A stretch of DNA of 64,000 bases, taken from NCBI GenBank assembly GCA_950022655.1, contig OX465589.1, positions 28,869,970 to 28,933,969 of the forward strand, in the 5' to 3' direction. The DNA comes from Alentia gelatinosa (Eukaryota; Annelida; Polychaeta; Phyllodocida; Polynoidae). Positions within the stretch are counted from its first letter, which is position 1; each line of letters opens with the position of its first letter. The notes under the pieces are model-generated. The model had not been told where the DNA came from, did not search any database, and saw only the letters and a list, made by a program, of their open reading frames with translations. Positions 30,634 through 43,726 of this stretch are shown in pieces. The translations under genes and the position numbers were made by a program.

Positions 30634-33109
30634 TTGGTCTCTGGTTTAGTCCTTAATTCGTCTGGGTTTCCTCATAGATTGGTATCTCGTTTAATACATA
30701 TTATAATCCAAGGTACTGGCCATGCAGGGAGCTCCCCTCAAAACACGTCCTCACCGCATCGCACATCGCACACACCCATTTCTTCACTGGCCAGTACAAC
30801 AACCGAAGCCAGGCAGAGTCTAAGAACCAAGGTAAAAGATTCGATAGTGGTAAATCTATCATCTAAGGTACTCACGACAGATGAAAACTCTCTCTTAAAC
30901 AAAGGGCTCAACTTCTGCTCCACAGTCAGTAATCTCGATGAAGGTAGTCTCAAAATAGAACTAGATGAATTCCATCAGAAACTACAAACCATTCAGTTCT
31001 TCTCCAAAGATAAACCCAGTACTTCAAACCCTGCAGCCCCAACAGGCACAGGCACGTACGGCCCTTATGGCAATCCGGATCTGATCCGTCAACTAAAAGG
31101 TAAATCTAACTTGAGACCCCCAAATAGCTCCCAGAATTTGGAGAGTTTCGTAGCCATCAATGAGATCAATCTCATGGCCCCGAAACCGATCGAAGCCCAA
31201 TCTCACTAAGGGAGAAAGGGCCGCACTCAGAGACCTTCCGAAAGACGACAGTATCGTAATCAAACCGGCAGATAAGGGTGGCGCTACTGTGATACAGGAC
31301 ACAACAGCCTATATCGCAGAAGCCCACTGCCAGTTGGAAGACATTGAGACTTACGAACCCGTAGACAGGGACCCCACGAAGACCCTATACGAGAAAGTAG
31401 AGGCTAAAATAGAGGAGATGAGAAAAGGAGGGGAAATAAGCGACAAGATGACGGGAGCTCTGAAAACTGACAAACCAAGAGCACCCAACATCTACTTCCT
31501 CCCAAAAATCCATAAGAAAGAGAGACCACCACCAGGTAGACCGGTGGTATCAGCAAACAACTGCCCGACCGAGAAAATATCCGCGACTGTGGACAACTTT
31601 CTCAAACCCTTGGTACCGGATGTGAAATCATACATCAAAGACACTAATGATTTCGTGAAACGCATCCACAACCTAGACCAATGCAAAAAGGGTACCATTA
31701 TCGGTACCCTGGATGTGAGCTCGTTATACACGAACATCCCAAACGACGAAGGCATAAGAGCAATCGGTGAGAAGCTCAACAGGGTTAGAATTAATAACCT
31801 CAAACCCACAAACAGCTCCATAGTGGAACTCCTAGAAATGGTCCTCAGGAACAATAATATAGTTTTTAATGAAAAACAATATATACAACAGAGAGGAACC
31901 GCTATGGGCACCAGATTGGCACCATCATATGCCAATCTGTACATGGAAACGGTAGAAGAAAAACTCCTGAGCAACTACCCCCAAAAACCAACTGTATGGT
32001 GGAGATATATCGACGATATATTCTTCATCTGGGAGGATGGGGAGAAGGAGCTGAACGAATGGTTCGCTTATCTCAACAATAGTCACCATTCAATCAAGTT
32101 CACAATGGAGAGTTCAGAAAGCGAGATAGCTTTCCTAGACATGAAAGTGAAGATAGAGGGAGGTAGGATCTATACCGACCTCTACACCAAACCCACTGAT
32201 GCCAATACATACCTAGCCATGAAAAGAAGCCTCCCCTACTCATAGCTACTGAGAATCAAACATATCTGTAGCAACCGAGAGGACTATGAGGCACATGCCG
32301 AAGTGAAAATAAACCAGTTCCGAACCAAGGGGTTTCCCAAAAAGATACTCAAGGAATGCAAAGATAAGGTGGAGGAAAAGGATACTCTACTGAATGATAG
32401 AGGGAAGAATCTGAACACAGATCAAACAGAGGAGAAGGCTTTCCTCATCTCCATCTACAGACCCACAGGGAATGTAATTGGAGACATAGTAAGCAAAAAC
32501 TGGGACATTCTTGGAAGGTCGATAACCACCAAGCAGATCCACAGAAGACATTTAGTCAAAGGGTACAGACGCCCGAAAAACCTGAAAGACCACCTGGTAA
32601 GGGCAAAATTGGTAACAAACAAAGACCAAGGACAAAAAATCAGATCTGTACCAAATTGAGCCTCCAGAAACGAGTGCAAAAAAACAAATTGCAAGTACTG
32701 CAAGAAGATCGATAAGGATGGCCAACTGACATCGAAATCGACAGGCAAGACATTTCAGACGAAATGGAATGTCTCATGCAATAGTTCTAACGTGATCTAC
32801 TGCATAGAGTGTAAACGCTGCAATATGCAATATGTAGGCCAAACCAAGAGAAAAATCAAGGAACGGCTCTACGAACACCTACGAAACATCGAGAAGGGTT
32901 CAACACAGAATGATGTCCCAACTCATTTCAATGAGTGCAATCATGACGGGGTGAACGATGTAAAAATCCACATTTTGGACTTTATATTCAAACACCCAGA
33001 CAGCAAACGAGCCAGTTCCCTAAGGAATAAAATCGAATTCAGTTGGATTCACAGGCTCAAGAGTCAAGCCCCATGGGGTTTGAACACGATAGACAACCGG
33101 TACGGCTAG
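30634..33109 (+). pseudogene. PLE reverse transcriptase with GIY-YIG endonuclease, broken
   Basis: Copies RNA and nicks target DNA for PLE insertion. N-terminal part 30634-31209 includes V-V-N-L-S-S-K-x-L-T and L-L-N-K-G-L-N-F, typical ahead of PLE RT. A frameshift near 31200 leads to 31160-33109. RT motifs: I-V-I-K-P-A-D-K-G-G, L-P-K-I-H-K, R-P-V-V-S, D-V-S-S-L-Y-T-N-I-P, Q-x-R-G-T-A-M-G-T, the catalytic R-Y-I-D-D-I-F, and L-Y-T-K-P-T-D. TAG at 32243-32245 and TGA at 32657-32659 interrupt the same frame. A Cys/His finger (C-K-K-T-N-C-K-Y-C) and GIY-YIG domain follow (V-I-Y-C-I, Q-Y-V-G-Q-T, R-L-Y-E-H), ending at 33109. The gene is not functional as read. Confidence 0.88.
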
Positions 33110-33137
33110 GGGTATTGAAAAGCCACGTCGGAAATAT

Positions 33138-33201
33138 TTTTTCATTTTTCCAAAAATTTGTCCCCGGACAAATGGAGGAATAGAATAGTTTTTCCCAAAC
33201 T
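33138..33201 (+). repeat. PLE 3' segment copied inverted at 8917-8979
   Basis: Source of the inverted tail at the left end of the PLE. It includes a short palindrome TTTGTCC/GGACAAA near 33157-33172. Confidence 0.8.
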
Positions 33202-33341
33202 ATAAATACTCACTACAGTACCACACTAGCCCTACCTACAATACATTTCCCCACATGGCACATAAACCCAATCAGTACCACAAGTCATGGTACCGGCCAT
33301 GTTCCCTGATGTGGGACTAATTCACCAAAAGAAGTCCACAT

Positions 33342-33546
33342 CAAACACATCATTAACCTAATGACACCTGACGAGAATTCTGTAACAATTCGAAACCACA
33401 AGCCTTACAGCCCAGGGGCGGAAACACAGTCGGAGGAACCAACACTCCGACTTGCAAGGATTTCACAATAAAATCTCTGCCCACCGCCCCCCGTTAATGA
33501 CCGGTCCACCTCAGACCGAATGACCGCTCCGCCACACGACAGCGAG
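33342..33546 (+). repeat. PLE terminal direct repeat, right copy
   Basis: 205 bp matching 8984-9188. It ends the PLE; the next base starts the resumed module X of element A1. Confidence 0.85.
33368..33395 (+). ncRNA. candidate hammerhead ribozyme core in PLE repeat (right)
   Basis: CTGACGA, a 5-bp stem II with a 7-nt loop, then GAAA. The stem has perfect Watson-Crick pairing here, against one wobble pair in the left copy. Stems I and III were not resolved. Confidence 0.4.
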
Positions 33547-33576
33547 AGTGTTATTATTGAGTGTTGGTATTAGGAG
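33547..33576 (+). repeat. module X, middle fragment between PLE and Gypsy C
   Basis: 30 bp matching X at about 55517-55545. Ends in GGAG, the target duplication of Gypsy C. Confidence 0.7.
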
Positions 33577-34107
33577 TGTAGTGGGGTGGGAATCCAGCAG
33601 TGTTCGTTTGTTTCACGGAAGGTGGCGCGACGTGCCGATCCTTACTGTGTAGTGATTGCGGACAACGTTGCACACGAGAGTGGCGCGGCGGAGGCCGGGA
33701 TTACGTAACGCTGGGTATATATACTCAGCGTTCACAGTAGGTCGACAGGCTGTCCTCGCGCGTCTCTTCTACGGAACAGACCCTTGGGCCCTCACTTTGA
33801 AGGTGGGTTCTTGTAACCTTCCTGGTGGTTAGGCGAGTCTTTCAGATTAGCCTCTCCAGTGTTACCTGGCACCTACGTGCTGGGGTACTGTACTTGTGGG
33901 AAAGATCTTCCAGATCTTTCCGGGAAGTAGTGAATAATAAACATCTCTGTTTATTAAAAGACGTTGTTGTGTCATGTGTGACTAGGTCTGTGCAAACTAG
34001 CCGAAAACCGAACCAAGCTACGTAGATCGCGTAGGGTGGGATCCTGCCTGGAACTAGCATTCCGGATTGGGGTCATCCAACCTGCTAGACAGGCGGCGAC
34101 CACCACA
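33577..34107 (+). repeat. 5' LTR of Gypsy C
   Basis: TGTAGTGGGG to CCACCACA. TATA-like TATATATAC near 33714 and AATAAAC near 33932. Matches the B LTRs throughout. Confidence 0.93.
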
Positions 34108-34108
34108 T

Positions 34109-34128
34109 TGGTGCTGTGACCAGGATCC
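34109..34128 (+). promoter_or_regulatory. primer binding site of Gypsy C, tRNA-His type
   Basis: TGGTGCTGTGACC, one mismatch from the Gypsy B site complementary to the tRNA-His acceptor end, one base after the LTR. Confidence 0.7.
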
Positions 34129-34161
34129 TAGGTTGCTTGCACAACCCGGGATTCTCGGTAA

Positions 34162-36060
34162 ATGCACGGATCTGGAATAAAAACCAGATCTCAGACAGAT
34201 AGTCCTGGAGAGTGAGGATGGGGAGGTAACTTCTCAACCAACTCTTCCGGCCCGGAATGACGGAAATTCGCCAAAACCGGAGGGAGGGGGTGAAACCCAG
34301 AAGTCCGCTAAGGAGAAATCTCGGAAGAGAACCGCCGCTCAGAATTTGAGTTTGACGGTCCTGAAGAAATTCAGTACGGCAGCCGACAGCCGACATGGCC
34401 CCGCGAGGGATCTGGAGGGACTCAGTAAAATTGGGTCTCAGACAGATAGTCCTGGAGAGTCTAGTACTCTCCAGAATAGGTCGGAGGATACCTTTCAGGC
34501 ACCTTCCGATGAGGTTCCCGAAGGCTTCCTTGGACCAGAACTCTTAGCCGAGTTTGATCGGAAAAGGGAGGCCCGAGATATGTGCCGGGAACTAGAAGCT
34601 CGAAATCGAGAGATCGCCGAGGAGGTTGCCAAATGGCACCATAACTTGGAAGAACTTTCGGTTCGCGAGATAGAGACTCTAGAAAGAATTGAGCAATTGG
34701 ACCAACATGTACACCACATGAAGGACCAGGCTCGACTAGCAGAGACAGAATCATCCCGAAGGTCGCTATGTCACAAGCTGGCTGGAGTAATGTAAGAGAT
34801 CATCTATACTCCCCTCCAGGGAAGGTGGAAGATCTTGAAAAGACCCCTAACAGATTTATATCTGGAACAAAGGGTGTGAAGACTCCTTTGGTTAGCTTCC
34901 GGCTACCTTCCGAGTCAAGAATGGGTTCTCCGAGTTCTGAACACACTAGTAAAGCCATAGTCGAACTAGGGTTCAACTCTTTCAACCAAATAAGGGAGCA
35001 AGACCGGATCTTCAACTTGTCAATGGCGAGAGCCGACAAGGTTCCGATTATGCATCCAGAGAATGCAGCCAGAAGGAACGCTGTCATTCCAAAACCTTAT
35101 GGAAAAGGAATGGAGTGGGAGCACTGGTTTGCGGGATTTTGTGAGGATATACAATGTAATGGCTGGAATAAAGTTGATGCATTGCCATACCTCAAGAGAG
35201 CGCTACGAGATGGACCCGGAGAAGCTGCACTTCGCGCTTTTCGCCGTTCCGGTGGTACGGAATGGGATGAGTTAGTGGAGGTAGCCTCTTACTATTGTGG
35301 TCAGCTGGTAACGCTGAACCCCCGATCCACTTTTCTAAAGAGGATCCAGGGTAGAGAGGAGACAACTCGGGCCTATGGGCTAGCTTTACAACAAATGTTG
35401 TTGGAAGTTTACCCGGGGACGGGATTGGATTCTCCCGCACTACATGAAGATCTGCAAACTCAGTTTGTGAAAGGACTTCGAGATGATGACATGAGAGCAG
35501 AAGTCATCTCTAAATGGGAGCCCGGTATGAACTTCATGCAGGTGTTGCGAATAGTGGACACCTATGAACAGCGGTGTATACTATTCGGAAAGTATGCTAA
35601 TCCAGGAAAAACTTCCCGGGTTAACGTAGTGGGTTCTACTTGGTCACAAGTAGAAGAAGAAGATACCTACGAGTGTCAGGAAGCGGAAATAGAGGATATA
35701 CTCTCTAATGTCCGCTCGATGGTACTTGGAAGGGGAGGTTTCAATAGACGGGGACGTGGGAGAGGTCGAACCCCTAGCTTTGGAAGGAACAGTGATGTAC
35801 CTTCTGTGGCAGAGGCAAAACCTAAAACCACTGAACCAGAAGGAAATCCTTCTGAGGTAATGAAGTTGTTGGCCAAAATCAACGAAAGACTGAATCAGGT
35901 GGAGAAAAACCAGCTGGATGTTCGACGTTGTTGGCGGTGCAACAAAATGGAACATATCTCTCCAGATTGTCCAGAAGCCCGGAACGTTACTACAGTGGAA
36001 ACACCTCATAGTCTGCCTGCGTTGATGGTTGCCTCTAGAAGTGAACCAGAAAACAAATAA
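34162..36060 (+). pseudogene. gag: gag of Gypsy C, frameshifted
   Basis: Same protein as Gypsy B gag. Met at 34162 aligns with the B start. The first 180 bp are rearranged: a stretch containing CAGACAGATAGTCCTGGAGAG occurs twice (about 34193 and 34438), suggesting a local copy or conversion event. The frame then runs 34346-34795 and 34768-36060, so a frameshift lies near 34780. Capsid region intact after that. The knuckle reads CWRCNKMEHISPDC, with Glu where B has Gly. Confidence 0.88.
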
Positions 36061-36098
36061 GGACTGTAGCGAGTGGCAACACTGCGGTCCGGGAAGAG

Positions 36099-39000
36099 AT
36101 GTGCCAGGAAACACAAACCTGTGAGATCAATAAGAAGGGATGTATTCCCCACTTACCAGAAAAGGGAAAGATACGAAGTACAGTCGCAACGATCTGTAGT
36201 AAGTATCTTTCACCCGGGCACCCCTGTCTGCAATGGCTTTGTCAACGCGGATGGGATCTTGGAACCTTAGATGGGATCTCACGGCGTATACGACAACCGT
36301 CTCCCTTAGGTGGGCGACGTTGGTATGTGCCGGCTAGAATTCAGGGAAGAAAGATAGATCTATTATTAGATACTGGCGCTAGTCGCTCTGTGTTGAACAA
36401 TGGACTCTATCAGTCTCTCGGATTCGCACAGGAATGTCATGTTCCTGGAGCTTCGGCAAAAGCTGCTAATGGCACTCATATGAGATGTTATGGTAGTGGG
36501 ATCATTCCAGTTTCGATAGGTAACACTAAATTTGTATGGGGTCCCATACTCAGTGATATTGAAGAGAATGGAATATTAGGCATAGATTTTCTCACCCTCT
36601 ATGGAGGCTCTGTGGATCTACAAGATGGCACTCTCCGACTCAAATTTCCTGAGTTAATGGAAGTGGAATGTAGTTGTCGACGGATTTCTTCTTTGATTTC
36701 TGTTCGACAAGATGTGGGCATCCCACCTCAGCAGATGGTTAATGTCCTGATAGCTGGGGAAGGAGATTTACTACGTGGAGATGCACTCTTCGAGCCAGAC
36801 CCGGAACTGTTTTCTCACAAAGGAATACAGGCCTGGGATACTTTGATCGGAAGTGCTAGAGAAGGATCAATTCCTATAAGTAATCTGGGTTGATTAAATT
36901 GAAGAAAGGTGATACATTGGGCTGGGCAACCCTAGCTCATGTAGATGGCCTAGTAGACTCCGGTCCACAGGGAATCACACCTGTTCCAGTTTCCGAAATA
37001 ACTGGGGAAGATGAAAAATCCGAACCGGGAGAACTGGACTTCGAAGGAACTGATTATGAAGAAGTACGAGTTAGTGCTATTGATACAGGAACAGGATACA
37101 TTCCAGTTCCAAGTCAGTTGCATGAAACTCTAGAAACCTTAGTTCAGACGACAGACACACTAAACAGTGGGGAACGACATGAACTAAGAATGCTTCTAAA
37201 GAAAATGGAGTCAATCTTTGCTTGACCCAGAGATCCTCTGGGAGAAACGGATCGAGTAGAACACACGATTGACACAGAGGGACATCAACCTTTCCGTCTT
37301 CCTTATCGACGGCTACCACCGGTAAAACGGGAAGCTTTAGAAGCGGAAGTAGAAAAAATGATGAACAAGAAAGTAATTATCCCCAGTGCAAGTCCTTGGG
37401 CTAGCCCTGTGGTAATGGTTACTAAGAAGGATGGTACTTGCCGATTCTGTATTGCCTACAGAAAATTGAATAGTATAACCCGGAAAAATGCCTATCCAAT
37501 ACCACGGATCGATGAGAGTCTTGACTCTCTAGGAGGGAACCAGTGGTTTTGTACTCTGGATCTCCAATCTAGATATTGGCAGGTAAAGATGAACAGTGGC
37601 AATCAACCTAAAACGGCGTTCACCACTCATCAAGGGCTTTACGAGTTTACCGTAATGCCATTTGGCCTCTGTAACGCTCCAGCGACTTTTGAATCCATGA
37701 TGGATCAGATGTTGCGTGGCTTACAGTGGAAAAAGTGTTTGGTTTATCTGGATGACATAATCATCTTCGGAAAGAATTATGTTGAATGTCTAGAAAACCT
37801 GAGAGAGGTATTTGAGCGGATTAAATCTTATGGGTTGAAGCTCAAACCTCAGAAAAGCCAGGAAGCCAAAAGAGATCCAGTGGACTCTGGAAGCTCAACA
37901 TGCTTTTCTGGGACTTAAAAGAAAATTTACAGAGACTCCCGTGTTGAAGTACCCTCTGCCCCAGGGTCGGTTCATTCTTGATACTGACGCTAGTAATGAG
38001 AGTATTGGAGCGGCATTGTCTCAGATTCAGAATGGTTTGGAGGTTCCAATAGCTTTTGCCAGCAACAGCTTAAGTAAAAGCCAGCGGAACTACTGTACCA
38101 CTAAGAGGGAACTCTTAGCGGTTGTGGTGTATGTAAGAAAATATCGGCACTTCCTCGCAGGTGGAGATTTTATCTTGCGTACCGACCATTCTTCTCTCAA
38201 ATGGCTCTTTAACTTTAAAGATGCCGAGGGAATGATTGGAAGATGGCTGGCAGCTCTTTCCGAATTCGGATTGACTAACTGTCAGATTGAGCACCAGGCT
38301 GGAAAGTCTCACATTAATGCGGATTGTCTCTCAAGGAGACCAGTGCGGAAATGTGGGAGGCCAGATTGCCGGGACTGTGGCGAGCATAGAGCTGTAATAG
38401 CTACCCTACGCTCCCAGAAAGTAAAACCGCCCCAGAATTATCAGTGGACACTAGAACAGATTAAGGAAAGTCAACAGGCTGACCCAGATCTGTTCCGGTT
38501 AACTAAACTGGTAGCTAACGGGCTCCATAGACCTACAGGGCCCGAGATCTCGCCTGAAAACCGAGAATTTCGGAATCTGTGGGTCAATGGAAAGAAGTAG
38601 AGGTCCGAGATGGAGTATTATATCAATGGAGAACTACGTTGCAACCACTTAAACGTGCTCTGCAATTAGTAGTCCCTCGAGAATTACGTTCCGGGCTAAT
38701 GACTCTGTGTCACGAACATAGGAGTGCAGCTCATCTAGGATGGAGAAGGACGGTAGCCAGAATAAGGCGTCGTTACTACTGGCCTGGAATGGGTGCAGAT
38801 ATTCGAAGATGGATATCTGGATGTTCCGTCTGTAGCAAAGTCAAACCCGGGGTAGGACTCGGAAAGATGCTGCTACAACAGGAGCTATTTGGTGTAAGGA
38901 TTGCCAGAATCGCTCTAGATATCATATCTGGCATCGACTAGTCTGAGGAAGGAAATACCTGTATGATGGTGGTGATGCATTACTACACAAAATATGTGCA

Positions 39001-40175
39001 GATCTATCCCATGAAGAATCACAAAGCTGCCACTTGTGCGAAAGCTTTAGGGAAAAACTGGATGCTGCCTTTTGGAACTCCGAGCGTACTACATTCCGAC
39101 CAGGGACGGGAATTTGAATCCCAGATCTGGAAAGAAATGTGTAGGATACTCGAAATCAAAAAGACACATACTAATCCATATCGTCCACAATCAGATGGTA
39201 TGGTAGAAAGATTCAACCGGACATTGATCCAGTGTCTTCGGACCCTGGTAGATGAAAACCGGAAGAATTGGGATGAATTGGCACCATTTATAGCTCACGC
39301 TTACAATGGGACCATTCATTCAAGCACGGGGTGTTCACCTAATTTACTCGTCTTTGGCGAGGAAATAGTAATGCCCGCTGACATAGTCTATGGGGTTCCC
39401 GGAATGTCTACGGATGATCCTTGTCCCATAGGTTTTGTCGTAAAGCTCAGAGAACGTTTTGTAGAGGGATATTACCTCGCGAGACGGAACCTGATAAAAG
39501 CTTGATAAAACCGAGTGGCAAAAGACTGGCCATGATGTCAATCTTAAACCACGTAAGTTCCGAGTAGGAGACCGGGTTGTACGATACCACACTCCGTTGG
39601 TAAATGTAAAACTCACTCCTAACTGGGACGGACCATTCAGAATTGTTCAAATATTGTCTGAAATGACGGTAGTGATAGAGGATGAATGGTCAAGAAGGCG
39701 TTACAAATCCCATGTAGCTCGTTTACGACTATGGGAAGGGAAGCGCGAAAGTTCCGGCTTTGAAGTTTCACACCCTGCTAAAACGCGGGATGTGTCACTG
39801 ACCACGGGTCCGACTGGAGTACCAGAGAGGTCCCAAGTTCAAAGAGCCGGGAAGCCGGGTGTCAAACCCCCGTCAACACGGCGGAGGCAGACCCCGACAG
39901 GGAAGTCCCGGTCAAAGGTTACCGGGGTTCCGAATGGGTGCCCGTCAACACGATGGAAACCGGGACGTCCGCGGAAGGTGATTCCTACTTGCGCTAACCC
40001 TAAAAGGGAGGTGTGGGTAGATGAAAAACCCGATACGGATAAGTCTGAATTTGCTACAAATCGAGCTGTGTATAATAAACATGGTTCGAGATGTAGAATG
40101 GAGTCTAAAATAGACTCTAAACCCCGACGCAGCTCTTGACTAAAATCAAAGGCTGTGGTTAGCTACAAAGAGTAG
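36099..40175 (+). pseudogene. pol: pol of Gypsy C, deleted and frameshifted
   Basis: Open pieces: 36099-36893 (protease, D-T-G-A-S), 36890-37225, 37358-37918 (RT with Y-L-D-D), 37941-38600 (RNase H), 38579-38941 and 38963-39505 (integrase, H-H-C-C and D-D-E residues visible), 39597-40139 (GPF module and basic tail). A deletion of about 200 bp near 37855 removes the RT connection region that Gypsy B keeps. In-frame stops at 37223, 38939 and 40137 and frameshifts near 36890, 38590 and 39500 make it inactive. The original stop is probably at 40173-40175, where the frame aligns with the end of B pol. Confidence 0.9.
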
Positions 40176-40694
40176 TGGTGCCGGGGTTGTTGAAAACACA
40201 ACGAGAAACAATGGTACGGAATGCAGATTGTTGATGGTCAGTGGCGTGTCAATTATACGTGAATGTTGATCAAATAGTTACCTTAAAACCAGTCGTTGTG
40301 TGCCGCAGCCCAGACGTTGCTCTAAGGGACCCCGTCGAGGACCCTCTAAAGGCTGCAGAATTGCCGAACGCTCTGTAAGGTCTGATCCATTTATATGAAA
40401 GTTGTACATAGTCTCCCATACTATCGATGTGATGCACGACGGCAATAAGAAAACCCCACGCGGTAGAGAACTCGGGGTGGAGCTCAAAAAGGGGCTTCCC
40501 CGGGTTTCGGAACCTGTGCTGGGCGATTGAAGGTGTGAACGAATCAAGTCGAGCATAACGCTGACCTTTGGTTTTTTCACGCATGCAATGTTGAGACGCT
40601 CAATATAAGCCAGTCTCGACACGGTTGATTGGTTCGCAACTGCGAATCTGGTTCGGAGTGGTGCCTAGCACCACGGGAGTCGGGTGGTAGCAGC

Positions 40695-43600
40695 ATGGCT
40701 GACCGTGCCCCGTCTACGGAGGGTGAACACAACCCCTCACCCCTGCCCGGATCCTCAGCCTCGGCTGAGCGGGGGGTAGATCTGGACGATGATGCTTTGC
40801 TCATCGGGTCAGATGACGGTGATTTTGACCTGGAAGGGGACGAGTCTGAGGACTCTGTTCTTCTTGGGGAAACCCGAGAGGAACAACCCAGACAGGGAAA
40901 AAGTCACAACGGGAAGAAATCCGAGGCAGCCCAGGCCGCTAAGGGTTCTTCAGGTGCCCATCCGAAGACGAGCTCGGTGAAAACCGAAGTCTCTGATTCG
41001 GATGTGATTATGATGGAAGCCGAAGGTTCTGAATCGGAGCGCGAGACGCCGAGGTGTGGCCGAGCCCGCCCGCGTCGTCGTTCTCCGAGGAGGTACTTCG
41101 AGCAGATGGAGTCCAGGCATGAGGTTTCTACTCAAAGCCTGGAAGATATGCTAGCTGGGATCCCAGATCCCAAGACGCGAGCCCTTGTGCAGTCAATGTA
41201 CCAGCATTGGACTCCACCTGAGGTGAAGCCGGCGGAAACCGGGACCTTTTTGGCCCTGGGTCCGGTAGCTAAGCCTGGGAGGACCGAGGTTGGTGCAGAG
41301 GCCACCATGGAGACTAATTCGTCAGTTGGGGACGACTCTGTAGTAGCAGAGCCATCCAGCAAAGGTGATAAACCGGTGTCACAGCCGGCTAAACCCGCAC
41401 CGGGGAAGCAGCAGAGGAAGCGACTCCGTCGTGCAGCCCGGGAACGGGGTGAGGCGGAGTTGGCAAAGAAGGAAGGTCGGCTGGAATCGCGTGACTCGGG
41501 TAAAGGGAAACCTAAACCCGGGAAGCAAGAGAAGTCGAAGGGGGCTGGGTTGAAAGGCTTGGACAAACCCGCGGCACAAGCTGGACCGAGTGCGGCTGTC
41601 GCTACACCGAGCACCTCCACGGGTGCCACGGGTGGCGAAGAGGTCAAGTGTTGGGGAACGAAGATGGACAGGGCTAAACCCCTGACCAAATCTAACCCGG
41701 ACAGTGATGGTGGGGATTTCCAGCCTGGCGTAAAGCGGGCTGGGAAGAGAATGGTGGCTCGACAGCTACCCGCCTCTTTGCTGGGCAAGACTTACACTTG
41801 CCTGGAAGATCTCCGTCATGGAAACCGACATTACATCCCAGATGGTGTCGGTTTAGATGGAACGTCTGACGACGAGGAATGGTTGGTTGACGAGGGTTCT
41901 CCCAACACCTGGTACATCGACCGGGTGAAAGGAGTGTCCCGAGTCAGCCGGCTTAAGTACGAAGATCAGGTCAAAGACCGGATCGCGTACGCATGGCACA
42001 AGTTCGGTAACGGCGATCATTGTGTCTTTCTGAGTTGCCATGGAAGGGACAAGAAATTGTCACCAACCTATGCAACTGCGGGTCGTTACGCTAGGCACCT
42101 CGTAGAGGTACACTTAGCTGAGCGACCGTGGCTACAGTGCCTCAGTAAGAAAGGTGGTTCTTGCCAGGCAGGGTGTGCCAGTTCGCGGCGATCGTGTCTT
42201 GTCCGAAACATTGCCCGGGAACACCAGACTTCTGGAGCTGCAGCCCGGGAATGGGTCATGAATCATTGACTTAGGTTCCGATGCTCAGAAAGGCAAGCTG
42301 GAACCCGAAACTTGTGTGACAGACGGTCGATTGTTTAAGATCGGATGGAAGAAGAATCCTGGCTGGTTCGGGAGTCTGATGCTATCCGCTTCGAACCATC
42401 GACGGATGTCAAAGGAGTCGAGGAACAAACGGTCCCATAGTCGGGAACCGTCTAGGGGTTCCTCGAAGGTTAGACGACGGGTCAAGAAGTTGTCATCGTC
42501 CTTGTCCAGCGAGGATGATACTTCTGGGCGATCCAGTCGGAAACCAAAGAAGTTGGCTCCTAGTAAGCACACCATCGCTGACGTGGTGGAAGCTGCTCAC
42601 CAGGCTGCGCCAAGTTTGACTGAGGCACTAAAACTCCTCTCAGCCAAGAGTGAAGGGAACGTTCCAACTGCTTCTAAAGTAGGCGGACCCGTGGAAAAAC
42701 CAGCTGAGACTCGTCCCAGCTCAAGTCTCCCGGGAGTTACCCCGATCAGTAAAAGTGCTACCCAAGTACCCAGGAAAGTTGTGGATGAGGAGGCCTTTCC
42801 GGCACTCCCACCGCAAACCCCCCGTTGCGTCGAAAGTAACTTCCTCTCCCTGTGCGATATCGGTTGAATACGTCCAACGGGCGGATCAACTAGAGTCGCA
42901 CATAGGTGGCACACTGGAAGGCCGCGTCCGAAGGGGCGCTCAGTCTCTCCATGAGAGCCTCGTTCAGGAGCTAGTTAACCTAGCCCGGTTCGATGTGAAG
43001 GAAGCCACGAAGGGCCTGGCTAAACAACACGCGTTGGACCTAGAGGATGCGCGTATTGCGAAAACCATGGCCCAATCGAGGTTTGCCCGGGCGGAAGCCC
43101 AGACCCATCGCCAAGATGAACGTTGTCTGGGGCACTTGGGGATGTCGCTCTATGACATCGGTGATGACCCGCAAGCCCTTGAGGAAGCGTGGTTGGCCCG
43201 ACAACGGAGCAGGGGAAGATTTCTTCAGTTCACCACGGAAGAATCAGATCTGACACGTCGGCAACTCGCCGGCATGTTGGGGTGGTCATCCGTGGGAGAA
43301 ACTTCCCACCAGGACACTACATCCAGTACGGCCCAGCCTATGGATGTCAGTGTAGACACTCTGCTGTCGGGACAAGGTCAGATCCAACAGGATCCGACTG
43401 AAGTCCTACAGCCGAGGATGCCTCCCGCCGTGACGCGGGCCGAGACATCGGCGGGGCCCTCCCAGGCTAAGCCGATGGATCAACCCGAGGAACAGGGTGA
43501 GGCAATGGGGATGAATGCCAACATCATCCCGTTGGAGTTCGGAATCTTTTTAGATACCGGACCGACCTCTCTGCAGCAGTTGATGTCTCAGTTCCAGCCT

Positions 43601-43726
43601 ACGTCTGCACTGAGTCCACTGCGACCAGAGAGGACGGCCCCGGCAACGTCGGTTCAACAGACGACTACCACGCCCAGTCAGTCGGAAATTCTCGACCTCA
43701 AGATATCCTCTGACGAGGATATCTAG
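40695..43726 (+). pseudogene. ORF3 of Gypsy C: zinc-finger protein, two breaks
   Basis: Start at 40695 aligns with the Gypsy B start (M-A-D-R-A-P). The frame is open to 42269 and covers the acidic N-terminus, basic helix and both Cys/His clusters (about 42020-42220). A small deletion at about 42262 shifts the frame, 42316-42867 continues (Ser/Lys-rich), a second deletion near 42820 shifts again, and 42755-43726 holds the coiled-coil and C-terminal part ending in L-D-L-K-I-S-S-D-E-D-I. Where B is frameshifted, C is continuous, and the reverse. Together they show one long gene in the ancestral element. Confidence 0.75.

Larger units (their letters stand above)
11421..30650 (-). mobile_element. 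CR1/L2-type LINE with NADAR and SGNH domains, split by Gypsy B
   Basis: The LINE lies on the minus strand inside the PLE. Its 3' end is at about 11421, where ORF2 stops (11432-11434) and a short poly-A follows. Its own sequence is 11421-11492 and 23889 to about 30650. Order 5' to 3': coiled coil, RRM-like domain, NADAR, SGNH hydrolase, a 1.16-kb spacer with hairpins and dyads, then ORF2 (EEP endonuclease plus RT). The 5' edge is not sharp: the junction with PLE coding sequence lies between 30590 and 30725. I did not find a target-site duplication. Confidence 0.8.
8917..33546 (+). mobile_element. Penelope-like element (PLE) with terminal repeats, split by LINE and Gypsy B
   Basis: Its own sequence is 8917 to about 11420 and about 30650 to 33546. 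It has 205-bp direct terminal repeats (8984-9188 and 33342-33546), a 5' inverted copy of its own 3' region (8917-8979 against 33138-33201), an upstream ORF, and a reverse transcriptase with C-terminal GIY-YIG endonuclease: the full set of PLE hallmarks. The target is module X of element A1, which lost about 35 bp at the junction compared with 55480-55515. Terminal repeats and partial inverted tails are normal for this class. Confidence 0.85.
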
